A DNA stretch of 64,000 bases from Camellia lanceoleosa (Eukaryota > Streptophyta > Magnoliopsida > Ericales > Theaceae), in contig CM045762.1 of NCBI GenBank assembly GCA_025200525.1, positions 110,396,734-110,460,733 on the forward strand. Direction: 5' to 3'. Below the pieces are notes generated by a model. It saw only the letters and a program-made list of their open reading frames with translations, was not told where the DNA came from and ran no database searches. The translations under genes and the position numbers were made by a program. Shown piece after piece: positions 35,880 to 48,400 of the stretch; position 1 is the stretch's first letter, and each line of letters begins with the position of its first letter.

Positions 35880-37160
35880 AGATGAGAACCCCTAGTATTA
35901 CGATATCTGGAACTTCTTGGAAAAAGAGGCGTATCCACCAGGGGCAAATGCCAAGGACAAAAGGGAAATTAGAAGAATGGCTGCTCAGTTCATTGTCTGC
36001 GGAGGAAAACTGTACAAGAGGGGTCATCTCGGGATGCATAAGTTGTGTGTTGATGTTGGAGAATTGAAGCGCCTGATGGAGGCCATCCATGGAGGAGAAT
36101 GCAGAGCGCACATGAACGGGGTGATGCTAGCCAAGAAAATTCTCAGACAGGGTTACTACTGGTCCACCATAGAGGAGGATTGTATTGGCTTTGTTTGGCG
36201 ATGCCACAAATGTCAGATCCATGCAAACCACATGAACATTCCACCGTCAAAGCTGTATAACATGACTTCACTGTGGCCATTTTCAGTATGGGGGATTGAT
36301 GTGATCGAGGCTGTCACTCTGAAGGTTCCAATGGGCAAGAGTTCATTCTGGTCGCGATAGAATATTTCACAAAGTGGGTTGAGGCCTAATCTTATGCGGT
36401 ATTGAAAGCTTCGCATGTTGCAAAGTTCATCAGGAACAACATCATCTGTCGCTACAAGGTCCCGAACGAGATCATTTTAGATAATGGTTCCCACTTCAAG
36501 AAAGAAGTGATCGACTTGTTGGAGAAATACAACGTGGCTTTTCACAAGTCATCTACATATCGGCCGCAAACCAACGGAGCAGTTGAGGGTGCCAACAAGA
36601 ACATCAAGCGTATTCTGCCGAAGATGGTGGAAACCTACCAGGACTGGCCAGATAAGCTGCCATTTGTTCTGTGGGGCTACCAGACTTCAATTCGAACTTC
36701 TAATGGGGTGACTCTGTATTCCTTGGTCTATGGGATGGAGGCCGTTCTACCTATCGAAATTGAGGTTTCGTCATTGTGAGTATTGGCTGAATGTCAGATA
36801 GCCATGATTAGCGTGAAGCGATTTGAAGAGCTCATGCTCTTTGATGAGCGAAGGTTGAAAGCAACATACCATGTTCAAGGTTATCAATGCAGAATTGCCA
36901 GGGCTTTCAACAAGAAAGTTAAGTCCAGGAATTTGAAAGAAGGAGATTTGGTGCTCAAAGACAACTAAGCTCAGATCCACGACCTTAGGGGCAAGTTCAG
37001 ACCTAATTGGACTGGTCCTTACATCATCAAGTCCATCTGACAGTGGGGTACATGGATTACGATGGACCTAGATGGCCTAGAGTTCTCCCAACCGATCAAC
37101 ATGGACAAGTGGAAGAAATATTTTCCTGAGTGGCTCGCTGGGCGAAAACCGAAAGGGTGA
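35880..37160 (+). pseudogene. Integrase of the Tat element
   Basis: The zinc-binding part has H-GGECRAHMNG and CHKCQIHANHMN (HHCC). The core includes WGIDVIEA (first D), IILDNGSHFKKEV (second D) and YRPQTNGAVEGANKNIK (E). The C-terminal part reads LKEGDLVLKDN and GKFRPNWTGPYII, without a chromodomain. A stop and frameshift near 36358 and stops near 36778 and 36966 break it. Coding ends at about 37160. Confidence 0.9.
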
Positions 37161-37838
37161 CCTAGAGCAAAAGTTAGAGCACGAAAAATTTGAAATGATA
37201 AAAGCGAGCTCATAAGGTTGAAAACCCATAAAGGCGGCCTTGGCAAAAGTTAGGCGTAAAAGGTGAGGGTTAATGCAGTGAACTGGTAGAACTCGTGGGC
37301 TTGATTCCCATCTTTGGGATACGTAGGCAACTTCATTTTGAAGTCCATCCATAAACACTTCCCCGATCAACTTTGTCCATGTGATCGCCTTGGTCATCTT
37401 TGTCTATTCAGCATTCAAAAGCTCGGTCGTGATCTCCAGTGTAGTGTTACTTGGACTAGGGGCAACTTTCCAGTTGCTGGGATCCGGGGTTGTGCATCTC
37501 AGTGACAGATCTTAGGCGTGTCCAGTTTTGATCCATATCAAAAATGGTTTTGAAATTTTTTAATAAAAGTTGATTTTGCTCAAATTAATCTTTTTACAAC
37601 TTAGACCATTTTTGGACCGAACGAAAAATTTGCAGTACCATAACTTTCAATTTCATTGATTTCAACACAGAGTTCTCTTGCTCTTGAATACAAAATTGAA
37701 GTTGCTTTTCGTTACATTCATAAAGAAAACTTGAAAGTTCTTATTAAAGAAAATAAATTCGAGGCATAGTCAGGTGTTCCTGCGCCCTATCCCAGAGCTA
37801 GTCGAAGCCTCTGATGCCAAGCTAGGCCCGATCTGTGC
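37161..37838. other. Spacer between the sense pol end and the antisense gene
   Basis: No gene seen. Sense pol ends at its left border and the antisense gene ends at its right border, so transcripts from both strands would converge here. Confidence 0.6.
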
Positions 37839-39131
37839 CTATTCATTTAGCCAATCTAAGCACTCATCAGAGAGGGTGTAGCTGAAGGTGGAAGCAGGGG
37901 CCAGGAGCTCTCTCGTCCTCCATGCCGTGGCATACCGAGCTAGTTGCGCGCCTCGGACCGGAAATGTAGCGGGGTACTCAATCCCCTCCTCTGGCCAAGT
38001 CTGATCATGTCCAAACTAGTGCGGGAACCGGAATAGAAAGTAAAACACGCAGTGTGTCAGGCCAATCAATTGGATCCCAGGCTGACGGGTCATGCTATAG
38101 CTCATTGCCGGTAAATTGAGCCAAGGGCAGTGCCAAGCAATGCGATCCGCGGACAAATTGCACATCCAGCTGTACCACCATCCCTCATCTAGGGCATCGA
38201 CTAGACGTCGTCGGAAGAAATAGCTGCAAGCTGAATATGCCAGGCATGAGTCCACCACTCTCAACTTGTCCATCAACCATACCTGGGAGGGATGAAAAAT
38301 GAGAGAATAAACAATAGAGAAGTGTATGTTGAGAGAAAAAGTGAGCAGAAGGTTTTGAGAGAAAAATCGAGCCTGAGGGTCGAGTGATATGAGCAATATA
38401 TGTGAGATGGGTTGGGAAAGATTACCTACAATAGTAGTGGACTCCCTCCAAACCTAGTCGTCTCCCTACGATGAAAAGCGTCCAAGCCCATCAACATCTC
38501 GGCCAATATCATGACGATGCAACTTTTGCCCTCTTTCAAGCCCTTGGTGACCTCAATCAAACGAGTGCTAAAACTGCCAGAGCCCGGGGCTAGTAAGAAA
38601 TGAGATAGCATGCATAAGCAAAGCGCATGTCGTCGATAACCACCGCCAATGATGCATGCGGTCTGACATCAGAAAATCGACAAACCAAGCTCGGAATGTC
38701 CAACTCTCCATCATGAATCAATGACCGAGTGTCATGCATAATAAGGCTGCACATCCGTCCTAAGGCAAGATTTCCTCATCGCACTGGGATTCCATTAAAG
38801 CTTGGAAATCCTCAAAAGTGGGACACGTCTCTTGACCACCAACACTAAAGACATGTGTCACCAGATTCCAAAACCTTGCCACGGCATGGAGGAATGGAAA
38901 ACACAGCAAGGTTCGACCTAGTGTGAATAGTGCATTTATGCTGAAACCCTGGATATTTAGCCTTTCCGAGCCGTCCAAGTTGGCAATCCAGGTTGTGAGA
39001 TTTTGGGCAAGAAACTCTTCCATTTGGTGCAAATCAGTGTTGAAATGAGGAAAATTACGAAGCTGAGGCTTTTGTAGATGATAAGGTGCTGAGTAGAAGA
39101 CAGGTGTCAACATTCTGGAGGTGCTTGCCAT
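37839..39131 (-). pseudogene. Antisense gene 1 of the Tat element: DUF7745/plant-mobile-domain-like
   Basis: Starts at ATG 39131 (MASTSRMLTPVFYSAP) on the minus strand. Exon 1 carries FWNLVTHVFSVGGQETCPTFEDFQALME, a block similar to plant mobile domain and DUF7745 proteins, and ends with LAEMLMGLDAFHRRET near the donor at 38427. An intron (38283-38426) has a GT donor and a CAG acceptor. Exon 2 (38282-37839) reads VWLMDKLRVVDSC, WWYSWMCNLSADRIAWHCPWL and ends DECLDWLNE, stop. The last codon of exon 1 is TAG where CAG (Gln) is expected, and other stops lie at about 38758 and 38018. Family name is my best match and could be wrong; a gene-like structure on this strand is clear. The protein's role in elements is unknown. 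Confidence 0.72.
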
Positions 39132-39215
39132 TTTTGGCCGATCAGCTAAAAATGTTGGCCGATGGCCATTTCTTGTGGCTGGTGGCCTTTTTCCTTGGCC
39201 GATGGCCTCTCTTCT
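39132..39215. promoter_or_regulatory. GGCCGAT-rich array upstream of antisense gene 1
   Basis: Four or five ggccgat, ggctggtggcc and ggccgatggcc words in 80 bp, spaced by T-rich stretches. It begins a few bases before the ATG of the antisense gene. A very similar array precedes antisense gene 2. Confidence 0.7.
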
Positions 39216-39745
39216 TGTTCCCTGAGCTGTTTATGTAATGAACATGCTGGGAATTTGTGATTAACACCACTTCCAATGCTTTCTGGTGATGATTTTGCGA
39301 AGATGCGCCTGTTACTTCAGTTTGTTTATCGAGTTGTTGTACATTTGCTTATCGAGTTATATTTCACATTCTTTAAGTCTTTGCTTTGCTTATCGAGTTG
39401 TATTTACACTTGGTTAGCTTATCTAGTTCTTTGTTTTGATTATCGAGTTATTTTTCTCGTTATTCGGTTCACTACCCGATTACTACGATGCAAGTGCTTA
39501 ATTTTCAAATAAAAGTTCAAATCTGATTTACATTATTATGTAATGCGATGCGATGCAATGCAATGCATAAAATGTACAAATATAACGCCTTTTGAACAAA
39601 ACAGTTGTTTCATTTCATCATGTCTTTTGCAAAAAGTACGTAGTTTTGAGAAAGTAAAACCTGCCTGCGGCAGGACAATGTGCTCAAACTACCAGTAAAA
39701 AGAAAAATAAAGCAAAACAAGAAGAGGAGAAAAGCAACAAAATGT
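39216..39745. other. Spacer between the antisense genes
   Basis: AT-rich, with a repeated gcttatcgagtt motif at 39320-39460 (about six variants) and a short run of gcgatgcgatgcaatgc at 39546. No gene recognised. Confidence 0.55.
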
Positions 39746-42612
39746 CTAAACAAAGCAAAGAAGAAGAAAAAGCAGCAAAATGTCTGGATCAATATCAGTC
39801 ATCTCAAGGGCAGGAGTCGGTCTTGGTCCTCTTCTTGGACGAGGGTCCAGGGGCACCACTACCATCTCCATAGTCAGAATCTGAGCTGTCTCTAGCCTCG
39901 CCATGGGACGATGCCCCCTCATCGTCAGAATCATTGGGGGAAGGCTCTCATGAACTGCTCTCAGCACGGGTGCACCTATGTCTGCCTCGGCTGTGGATAG
40001 TCATCCTCTGCCTAACTCCCCTCCTTCTCGAGTAGGAATAGATGGTCCAGCTGGAGCACCTCCTGCGGCCGAAATCTGGAACGGTGTCTGAAAAGGACAA
40101 ATGGTAAATGCATCAGTTATGCTACGCAAAGTAGAGTATGAATACCGAATACAGTGTATGAGTATAGTGTTTGAATGTTGTGAACAGTATGTCGATTCTG
40201 ATGTATCAATCTGTGAGTGCTGTGTATCAAGTGTTGTGTGGATAGTGCGATGCACCATATTATGTATGAAACAGATTAGGCGGAGTTTGAGACTGTAGTT
40301 GAAAGAACTTACTAGGATATTGTAGATAGTCAACAAGTCCATGCACCACTGCAACATCCCTACCGCTGAAGCTGTCAACTCCAGGGACTGGCGAGTATAC
40401 TCAATGGAAGCCTACAAAAGTGTTGAAGTTATTAGTATTCTGCAGGATATCAAATGAATTGAAATGGCTGCACAGAATGCAAAGTGTGGTAGTACATACC
40501 GGGGTCGAGCCATAAACTCCGACAAGCTCATGATCAACCGAAGGAGGAGCGAAGGGAATCTGATAAGTCTCCCCATCCTGTCCTTGGCATGTGATCGTCT
40601 TAGGCAGCTCTGGCCATCCAGCTCCCTGTCCCCTCCGGGACCCACTCCTGCCTTGGGCCAAAGGTGCCCTCGGTGTCCCTGCTCCTGCTGCTAGCGCCGC
40701 TGGCCTCTCTCGCTCAGCTCGATGAGCACCAGTCAAAGGCCGCATGATATAAGCCTGAATGCACTCGGTGTAGTCACCCTCATCCCTGAAAGGCTTAGAG
40801 TCCTAGCCAATCATGTAGTCTATCATCTCCTCTGAGGTGTAACTCTCAGTGTGCCTCACGTGGGTAGGAGGAGGTGCTGGAACTGTTTACTCTGGTAGAC
40901 CAAGGGTCTGGCGTAAGAAGCACTCCCCGAAGTACCATGCCCGACAGACTAGGCCCTCCAGTAGAACCCTAAATCGGGCAATCTCTCGAGCACCGGCATA
41001 CCGCTCCCGAATTGCGCCAAGCAACGGGGCCCAAGGCTGCCGGGTGATCTGCAAATAAAACACAGTTTGTTATCTACTGATATTGAGAGTACAATATAAA
41101 GAGAAGCTTAAATGAACGGTAATGTTTGACATACCTCGGCTACAGTGATGGTGTCAAAGTAGCGGCGGAAGAACATGAAGGACTCCCGTGGCCTCCGCTC
41201 GCATCTCACATCGAAGCGATGAGAAAATGGAACATCGAGAGGAATCTCCTCATCTAGCGCTAGGGCGAGCCTAGGGAAGTAGGCATATACCCACAACTGT
41301 ATAGTGTGACAGAACAGATATGAGTATGCTTATCAGATAAAGTAGTAGACAGATAAAGTAGAGTGTAATGCGTGCGATTGTATTGTGCGAAAGTGTGCGT
41401 ACAACCCGATGTAAAAGCAGATTACGTCGCGCCGATGTGTGTGATGTGCGAATAATGAAAAATAGAATTGAAAAGATAGAAAAGAGAGCATGTACCTCCC
41501 AGACTACTTGATAGCCTCCAAGCAAGCTTTCCATTGCGGAGGAGGATAAGCTCATATATCCACAAAGAGTGGCCAAGCCCGTGCTACCCCAATCGTAGTG
41601 GCGGATCCGTGTCACGTCCACTAATGCGCTCAGCAGGTAGAGGGTGACGGTGTTAGCCTGATCGGCGAAGAGTGTGGTCCCCAGCAGGAACATGATGAAG
41701 CCACAGGCATACTACTCCTCCTCCTCCCGAGTAGTAGGCACTTGGATCCAAAAGTGATCCTCGAACCATGAGTACCTCACAAATCCCACCCAGGCAAGAG
41801 GTGGCTGAATGCCGAGCAAGTATAGCTGAGCGGCATCCCACTCGTCCATATCTATGTCAAAGGGGATTGGATCATCCCCCACTCCGATGCCTGTGAGCAT
41901 GGAGAAGTCAAAGGGAGTCATCGTCATCTCCCCGGTGGCAGAAAGGTGGAAGGAGTCGGTGGTGTCCCACCACCTCTCAACTAAAGCAGCAAGAAGGGGC
42001 CTACTCGCAGTAAGGCGCGAGAGTCCCATATAGATTTTCCCAAAGCCGGCTCGGTCAACAATATGATGGACCGCATCGGGCAGCTCCATATACCAACCTC
42101 GGGTGGCAGTGTTCCCATACCCCCGAAAGGCATAGGAATCTCCCTGCGTTTAAAAGAAACAATTGCGAAGCAGTGTTAAATCTGATGTTGAATCTTTCGA
42201 ATTGATGAAAATGCAGTGTGTGTGCATGTGTTCAGATTTAAAGAGATATCGGGTGTGGGTGTGCTCACAGTGAAATACAGCATGTGATGTGTCAGTGCAT
42301 CTGAGTTAAGTAGTTAAAGAACAGAATCGACTATTGCAGTTATATGTTCTACATTGCAGAAAGTGAAATGGAGGAAGAATGTACCTCAGCGGCGCCATAA
42401 GACAGATGTGACTCTGGCTCGCACAACAAAAGCTCCAGTGGCACGCCCCGCGCATAGCTCTTGAAGTGGCGGATGCCATCGGAAGGCAACACGTGTATCA
42501 CCGGCTTGTAAGTCACCGGATCGAACAGCCAGATGTGAAGAGGTAGGAGCTCGACCTCGGGGTCCACGTCCATCTCCGGGGGAGTCCCACCACATGGAAT
42601 GTCGTCCGCCAT
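39746..42612 (-). pseudogene. Antisense gene 2 of the Tat element: plant mobile domain (PMD) protein, six exons
   Basis: Minus-strand exons with consensus splice sites: 42612-42385 (ATG, MADDIPCGGTPPEMD), 42143-41496, 41296-41135, 41048-40500, 40411-40313 and from 40087 down to about 39746. Exon 2 holds the PMD core: AGFGKIYMGLSRLTASRPLLAALVERWW, FHLSATGEMTMTPFDFSMLTGI. The family (PF10536, MAIN-like) occurs in plant nuclear proteins and in retrotransposons; how it acts is not settled. Exon 3 reads LWVYAYFPRLALALDEE, exon 4 PRQTLG-type and low-complexity Ala/Gly/Arg. One TAG in exon 2 (after the four-Glu run near 41710), a stop in exon 4 and a frameshift in the last exon show decay. Exons and introns sit opposite to pol, so it needs its own promoter. 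Confidence 0.82.
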
Positions 42613-42970
42613 CTCAAAAGGAGTGTGAAAATGGCCGAGAATGTGAAAAACGGGGAAGACTGCGAAAGGCCAACCCAAAAGTCAACCCCAAGAGGATGAA
42701 AAATGAGAGAAAAGGTCGAAGTGTGGAAAATGCACAAAAACCAAGTATGACTTGGGGAAAACAAACCCCAAATAGTGGAAACCAAGAAAATGGCACCGAA
42801 ACCAAGATTTGTTCGGTTCATAGTGTGCGAAATGGGGAGGGTTTCGCGAATCGAACGATGGAAAAGTGTCGAAAACAAGAGAAAAACATGGATCAAAGGA
42901 AGAAAAATCACCTACAGAGAGAGAGGAGGGATTTTCGAGCTAGGGTGAAGTGGAAATAGAAGGTTTGGAA

Positions 42971-42984
42971 CCTTATATTTAAAG
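42971..42984 (-). promoter_or_regulatory. Probable TATA box of antisense gene 2
   Basis: On the minus strand ctttaaatataagg, about 365 bp upstream of the ATG, followed by a CT-rich leader near 42914-42935. The GGCCGAT-type array lies directly upstream. This supports a separate antisense promoter. Confidence 0.5.
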
Positions 42985-43012
42985 ACCCGTGGCCAAAGGA
43001 CAAAACTGCCTC

Positions 43013-43130
43013 GACATTGCCATTTTTGGCCGGTCGGCCAAATTGTTAGCCGATTGGCTAAATAGTTGGCCGATGATATCCTTTTGTGGTCGATGGGTGG
43101 CCGGTGGCCTCCCCTTATGGTCGGTGAACC
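43013..43130. promoter_or_regulatory. GGCCGAT-rich array upstream of antisense gene 2
   Basis: ggccggtcggcc, agccgattggct, ggccgatgat, ggtcgatggg, ggccggtggcc and ggtcggtg in about 115 bp. Order and spacing resemble the array before antisense gene 1, as if the two upstream regions were duplicated or under the same constraint. Confidence 0.7.
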
Positions 43131-43493
43131 TCCCACACCCTTGGTTGGGTCAATTATGTGGTTTGGGACCTTCATCTCTCAAGATAGTGCAAGAAAGTAC
43201 ACTTTTGAAGCTTAAACTGGTCTTCGTGTTGATCTCGAACCGTGTCTTCCGTGTACAGCATTCGAGGCGCACGAGGTGTATCCTTTTTTGTATCCTTCGG
43301 TACATTGCAAAAATTCAAGAATTACTTTCAAGCGTGTTACATTACAATATTTTAATAAACGTGCTTCTTATGTGTCCTTTCGCTCTTGCATGTAACATGC
43401 TTCGTCTTGCTTTTGAGTTGCATCTCAACATCATGAATGACATACCTTTACCATGTTTCCGTTGAATATATGCCTCTCTCTGTTCTCGCATTG
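43131..43493. other. Spacer before the tandem array
   Basis: No gene or repeat recognised apart from scattered words of the following array. Confidence 0.5.
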
Positions 43494-44312
43494 TTACACA
43501 CATTGTATACGTTGTCACGTATGCTTTACCTACATGTGTTCATGCTTTCCTTGCTTTACACATTGCTATACGTTGCCACATATGCTTTACTTACATGTGT
43601 TTATGATTTCCTTGCTACACACATTGTATGCGTTGTCGCGTATGCTTTACTTACTTGTGTTTATGCAGCTTTTCGCATTGCTACACACATTGTATACGTT
43701 ATGCATATACTTACATGTGTTCATGCTTTCCTTGCTTTACAAATTGCTATACATTGTCGCGTATGCTTTACTTACATGTGTTCAAGCTTTCCTTGCTACA
43801 CACATTCTATGTGTTGTCGCGTATACTTTACTTACATGTGTTTATACACATTTTCGCATTGCTACACACATTGCATACGTTGTCGCGTATGCTTTACTTA
43901 CATGTGTTCATGCTTTCCTTACTACACACATTGTATGCGTTGTCGCGTATGCTTTACTTACATGTGTTTATGCACCTTTCCACATTGCTACACACATTGT
44001 ATACGTTGTCGTGTATGCTTTACTTACATGCGTTCATGCTTTTCTTGCTTCACACATTGTATGCATTGTCGCGTATGCTTTACTTACATGTGTTCATGCT
44101 TTCCTTGCTATACACATTGTATGCGTTGTCGCATATGCTTTACTTACATGTGTTTGTGCACCTTTTCGCATTGCTACACACATTGTATGCGTTGTCATGT
44201 ATACTTTACTTACATGTGTTTATGCACCTTTTCGCATTGTTACACACATTGTATGCGTTGTCGTGCATGCTTTACTTACATGTGTTTATGCCCTCCTCGC
44301 ATTGTTATGCTT
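43494..44312 (+). repeat. Tandem array of 60/66-bp units in the Tat 3' region
   Basis: About 13 units with the core ttacttacatgtgtt and the phrase cacacattgtatgcgttgtcgcgtatgc. Units are either about 60 bp (ending tgctttccttgcta) or about 66 bp (ending tgcaccttttcgcattgcta) and both types mix. As both lengths are multiples of three, three long overlapping frames stay open without being genes. Arrays like this before the 3' LTR are known in Tat elements and can seed satellite DNA. Confidence 0.93.
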
Positions 44313-44770
44313 GTTTCAAATCGCATTGTTATGCATCCCACTCGGCTTGCGTTGTCACGCATGCCCTCCTTGCATTGTTATGCATACACTTAGGTTGCAT
44401 TGTCATGCATCCCTTGCTTGCGTTGTCGCGCATCCTCTCTCTTGCACTCTCATCCACCCCTCGCTTGCATTGTCCCGCATGTTTTACTTGCATTGTCCCG
44501 CATGTTTTACTTGCATTGTCATGCTTGTTTCAGTTGCATTGTTATGCACCACCTTATTCGCGTTGCCACACACACTTGTTGCATTGTTATGCACCTTTTT
44601 ACTTGCGTTGTCATGCACGTGTTGCTCGCATTGTTATGCGTACACTTAGGTTGCATTGTTGTGCATCCCTTGCTTGCGTTGTCGCGCATCCTCTCTCTTC
44701 CATTGTTATGCACCCCTTCACTTGCGTTGTCACGCACTTTTACTTGCATTGCTATGCATGTTTTTGACGA
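44313..44770 (+). repeat. Second, shorter degenerate repeat block in the Tat 3' region
   Basis: Repeats of gcattgttatgca, gcgttgtcgcgca and cttgcttgcgttgtc, about 30 bp apart and more diverged than the array before them. Similar gcattg/gcatg words fill part of the LTRs (26840-27080 and 47545-47790). Confidence 0.8.
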
Positions 44771-45453
44771 TATTGTACCTATTAAGTTTCTTTCTTTTGT
44801 AGGCACGATATTGTATGTACGGTTCATTTGAAGATGGTGAAAACAGAAGATATTACATGTATTATTCATTCAAAGGTAGTCCTTGTTCAATTCAACTATT
44901 GCTCCTTTCTCCACTCGTGTGCCGTGTTTGGACGTATCCTTTCTCCACTCGCGTGTCGAATTTGGATGACTGCGCTTTCTTGCACAGTCCTTTCCTCTAA
45001 TGCGTGTGCCACGCCGAGAAATGCTTTCTTTCCTCTTACGCGTGTGCCACTCCGAGAGATGATCTCTTTCCTCTCGTGCGTTTGATACGCTAAGAGATGT
45101 TGTGTTGGAGACTCCAGGCTTTCTCGGTAGTCGCTTTTAGACTTCTTCACGTGAGACGCAGTGAGAATTGTATAATTTTCTTACATCCTTTCTGCATGTA
45201 ATGGAGTTGGATTTGTGTTCGCCTACTTAAAACTGTTGCATGTTTTGCTTCGTTATAGTTTTCTTTGCACGATCATAAGTTATGTTCAGCACTGTGCCTG
45301 TCATTTGCATATTGCCCCTGCCTTTGGGCACATATCTTGCTATCTTGCATGCTTGTCTAAGTCTTCGGCCTCATCAAAAATGGGTCGTCTTTGGGCTTTG
45401 ACATTCACTCCCGTCATTGTTATGACTTTCGAGTTCTATTAAAGAGGGGCAAC
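44771..45453 (+). other. End of the Tat internal region with polypurine tract
   Basis: Three to four copies of a tctttcctc...gcgtgtgccac...cgagaga block at about 44900-45090. No gene. The purine run aaagaggggcaac at 45441-45453 sits just before the 3' LTR. Confidence 0.7.
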
Positions 45454-48400
45454 TGCAGACACCCCATTTTTGACCGTCCTTAAGACTTGGACGTCATCGT
45501 TTGAACACTCGATGATCATCCATGCTCGTGTTCGTTTTAAGTTTCCAAAGGTCTCAGCTACGCGCCTTGCCTTAGGATCTCTCAACTTGACTGTTTTGTG
45601 CTTGGTTGTGGACCAAGGACTTGTGGTTTTTGCACCTGAGGGTAAGAAGTGGCTTGTTGGCCATCTCCTTAACCCACCGGTCATAACTGAGCCACGGTCT
45701 TATTTTCTTGCTATCGGCTAATAGTGTTGGCGATCGGCACTCTATTTGGTCGGGGCCATTGTTTTGGTCGATCGGACACTTTTTCAGCTAAGGCCTTTTT
45801 TTGCCTTTTGGGCAATGTGCATGCCATTTGTGCGGTGGTGAGCTGACTACGCCCTCCATATGTATGGAGGATTTGAACCAACACTTAGCTTCTCTTGGAA
45901 GCTTTGAATTGGACTTTCTATAAGAGGAGAGCCTCTCCTCCCTTTCCAGAGGTTCAGCTAACTGATATAGAAGATATATATCACTCTCTCTCTATATCTC
46001 CTCTCTCTCTATAGTTGTGTGTGTAATAACGTTCTAAAGGGTGTCTTTATTCATATTTTTGCACTCAAGCACCTAGTGGTACACTATCCCTTAGTCACTG
46101 AGGTGCTAAGGAGTTGATTTTAGAGTTTTGAGTTGGTCTTGATCGGAAGGAGGTCTTTGGAGTTGGTGTTCTTGAAGTGTTCTTCAAGGGTGGCTTCTCT
46201 TTTATTCCCCATTTTTGTAAGCTTTTAGCAATACTTTCATCTTGTCTCAAGCTTAGTGTCCAACTAAAACAAGTTCTGTTTTTATATCCTAAATATGTTT
46301 GTTGGTTGGTGGTTGTCTACCCCCTCTTAGGCCTTGTTTGGCCTTATTTTGTGACCTTTTTGAGATTTGAAACCTTTTTGTTTTGACCTTCTCACCACTG
46401 AAATCCAAAGGATTTTCAGTGGTGGAGAAGTGGTTTTGAAGTCTTGAATAGGGGAGGGACACCCCCCTCCCTTTGTGTCACATTTGCTTGCATTGTTGGC
46501 TCACCATAGTAGCATGTTTGCTTAGAATGTTTTAGCCCCATTTCAGCAAGTATTTGGTGTTATCTTAGCATGATATACCTCTATTTTAAGTTGGTTTGTT
46601 GGTCTCTTGCATGCACCATGCACTTGCCTTGTAATCCCTTCTATTGCCTTAACATGTATCTTGCATTTGGACCATCATGCTTGCATATTTTGGCTCAACT
46701 CCAAGGAACTTCTATCCATGTTTCACCATGTTTAAGCTCTGTTTGGTGTTGATTTGATCATATATGCATTGCTTTGTATAGCATTAGTTCATCCTAGCTT
46801 GTTAAGCTTTGTGAACCAAATTGCTGGCATGCATTGTTTTGACTATTCTCATGATTTGGCATCATTTGAAATCATATTTCAGTCCATGTAGTGTAGCCAC
46901 GCACTTATGTTTGCCATCTTTTCAATGCTTTGAAGAATTGTTGTTTTGTGCCTTAAGATTGGGTCATTGTGTATGTCTCCATGATTAGGTCTTTGGGATG
47001 CCATCTCATTGGGTTTGGGGGCATATTTTGACATATTATAACTCTGTTTTTCATTGCATAATTCATGCCATGTTTGGTTGTGATAGGCGTAGTGTAATGT
47101 TCCCTTTGTAGCCTTGCATGCCCCTTGTTTGTGCCCACATTTCTAGCATCTTTTGGCCTCATTCCATGCATGTTCTAGCCTTGTTTTGGCCTACCCTAGG
47201 ACTATCTTAGGTCACTTTGGCCCTTTGGGGCTTGGTTGATATGGCCGTAGTGAGAGCCCCTTGACTAGCTTTAGGCATTGAGCCCATTAGCATGCTATGC
47301 TTCACTTGTGTATATGATTTGGCATCATTCTTCACATGATTTCAGAGCTCATTGCATTGTCATGTTCTCATGTTTATCCCATTTTGCTCATGGTTGAGGA
47401 TTGTGCATCGTTGCCTAGCTTACGAATCCATGTATGTGCATGCATGTCTCCCTTTTTGGTACCTTGATTTGGGTGTTTTGGCTGCTATTTTTGGTACGGC
47501 TGAGGTCTATCCATCTTTAGTGTAAGTCCATGGATCATGCATTTGTGTATTGTTGTATGCTTATCGCATTGCATATTGTTGCATACTTATTGTTGGTATC
47601 ATTGTTGCATGCCTATCACATTGTATGTTTGCATGTCTAGGTTGCATAGTCGTATTGCATACTTATTGTATATCATGTCGTTCACATGTTAGGTTACATT
47701 GCATTGCATTTGCCATGCTCATGTTACATTGCCTTTGCATTTCCATGTTGCATTGTACTTGGTTGCATGCATTGCATTGTGTTTGGTTTGGGGTGTCAAA
47801 CCAAACATCAGGGCCGAGGGACGTTTCGTACTTGAAGTGACGAAACATGCCTCAACCCTCGGTTGCCGACGCTCTTGATCAAGCATGATAGAGTTCTAGG
47901 CATTCATATGTTTTGCTGCATTCATTCCACATTGATTTGCACACTTGGCACCTTTGGCTATCACGCATTGAAATGCGTGATTGGTAACTGAGGTTGAAGC
48001 CATACTCCCTTGAGTTTATAGCATGATAGGGAGGTGGTAGTGCACGTTATTTTGTAAATGCCTTACCCCCCACTGTCTGTCCTCTGCTGCAGTAAAAATA
48101 GAATTCTGGAAGAATATATGGCCGGTCGGCCATCCTAAGTGCCGGTCGGCTACAAAAATCTGGCCGAGAGCCTTACAAATGGTCGATAACCATTTTCCAA
48201 TGGCCGATGGTCCAATATCTTGGCCAGTGACATCCCACGGTGCTTAGGAAGTGGTTCAAAAGCATCCTTAGGACTTGTGCAGTTTTCAGAGGAGCAAAAC
48301 ATTGCAAACAGAGGCAACATGTGGCATGGCAACGGGTTTTTGAGCGAGGCGATCGAGCATGCATCATTCAATCATCCCGAGGTGGAGCTGTGGCGGCCTC

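Noticed and set aside
43437..44767. Three overlapping plus-strand open frames of 300-400 codons rich in Leu, Tyr, Cys and His
   Set aside because: They lie in the tandem array; unit lengths of 60 and 66 bp are multiples of three, so all frames without a stop in one unit stay open. No domain, and the same repeat is read in three frames.
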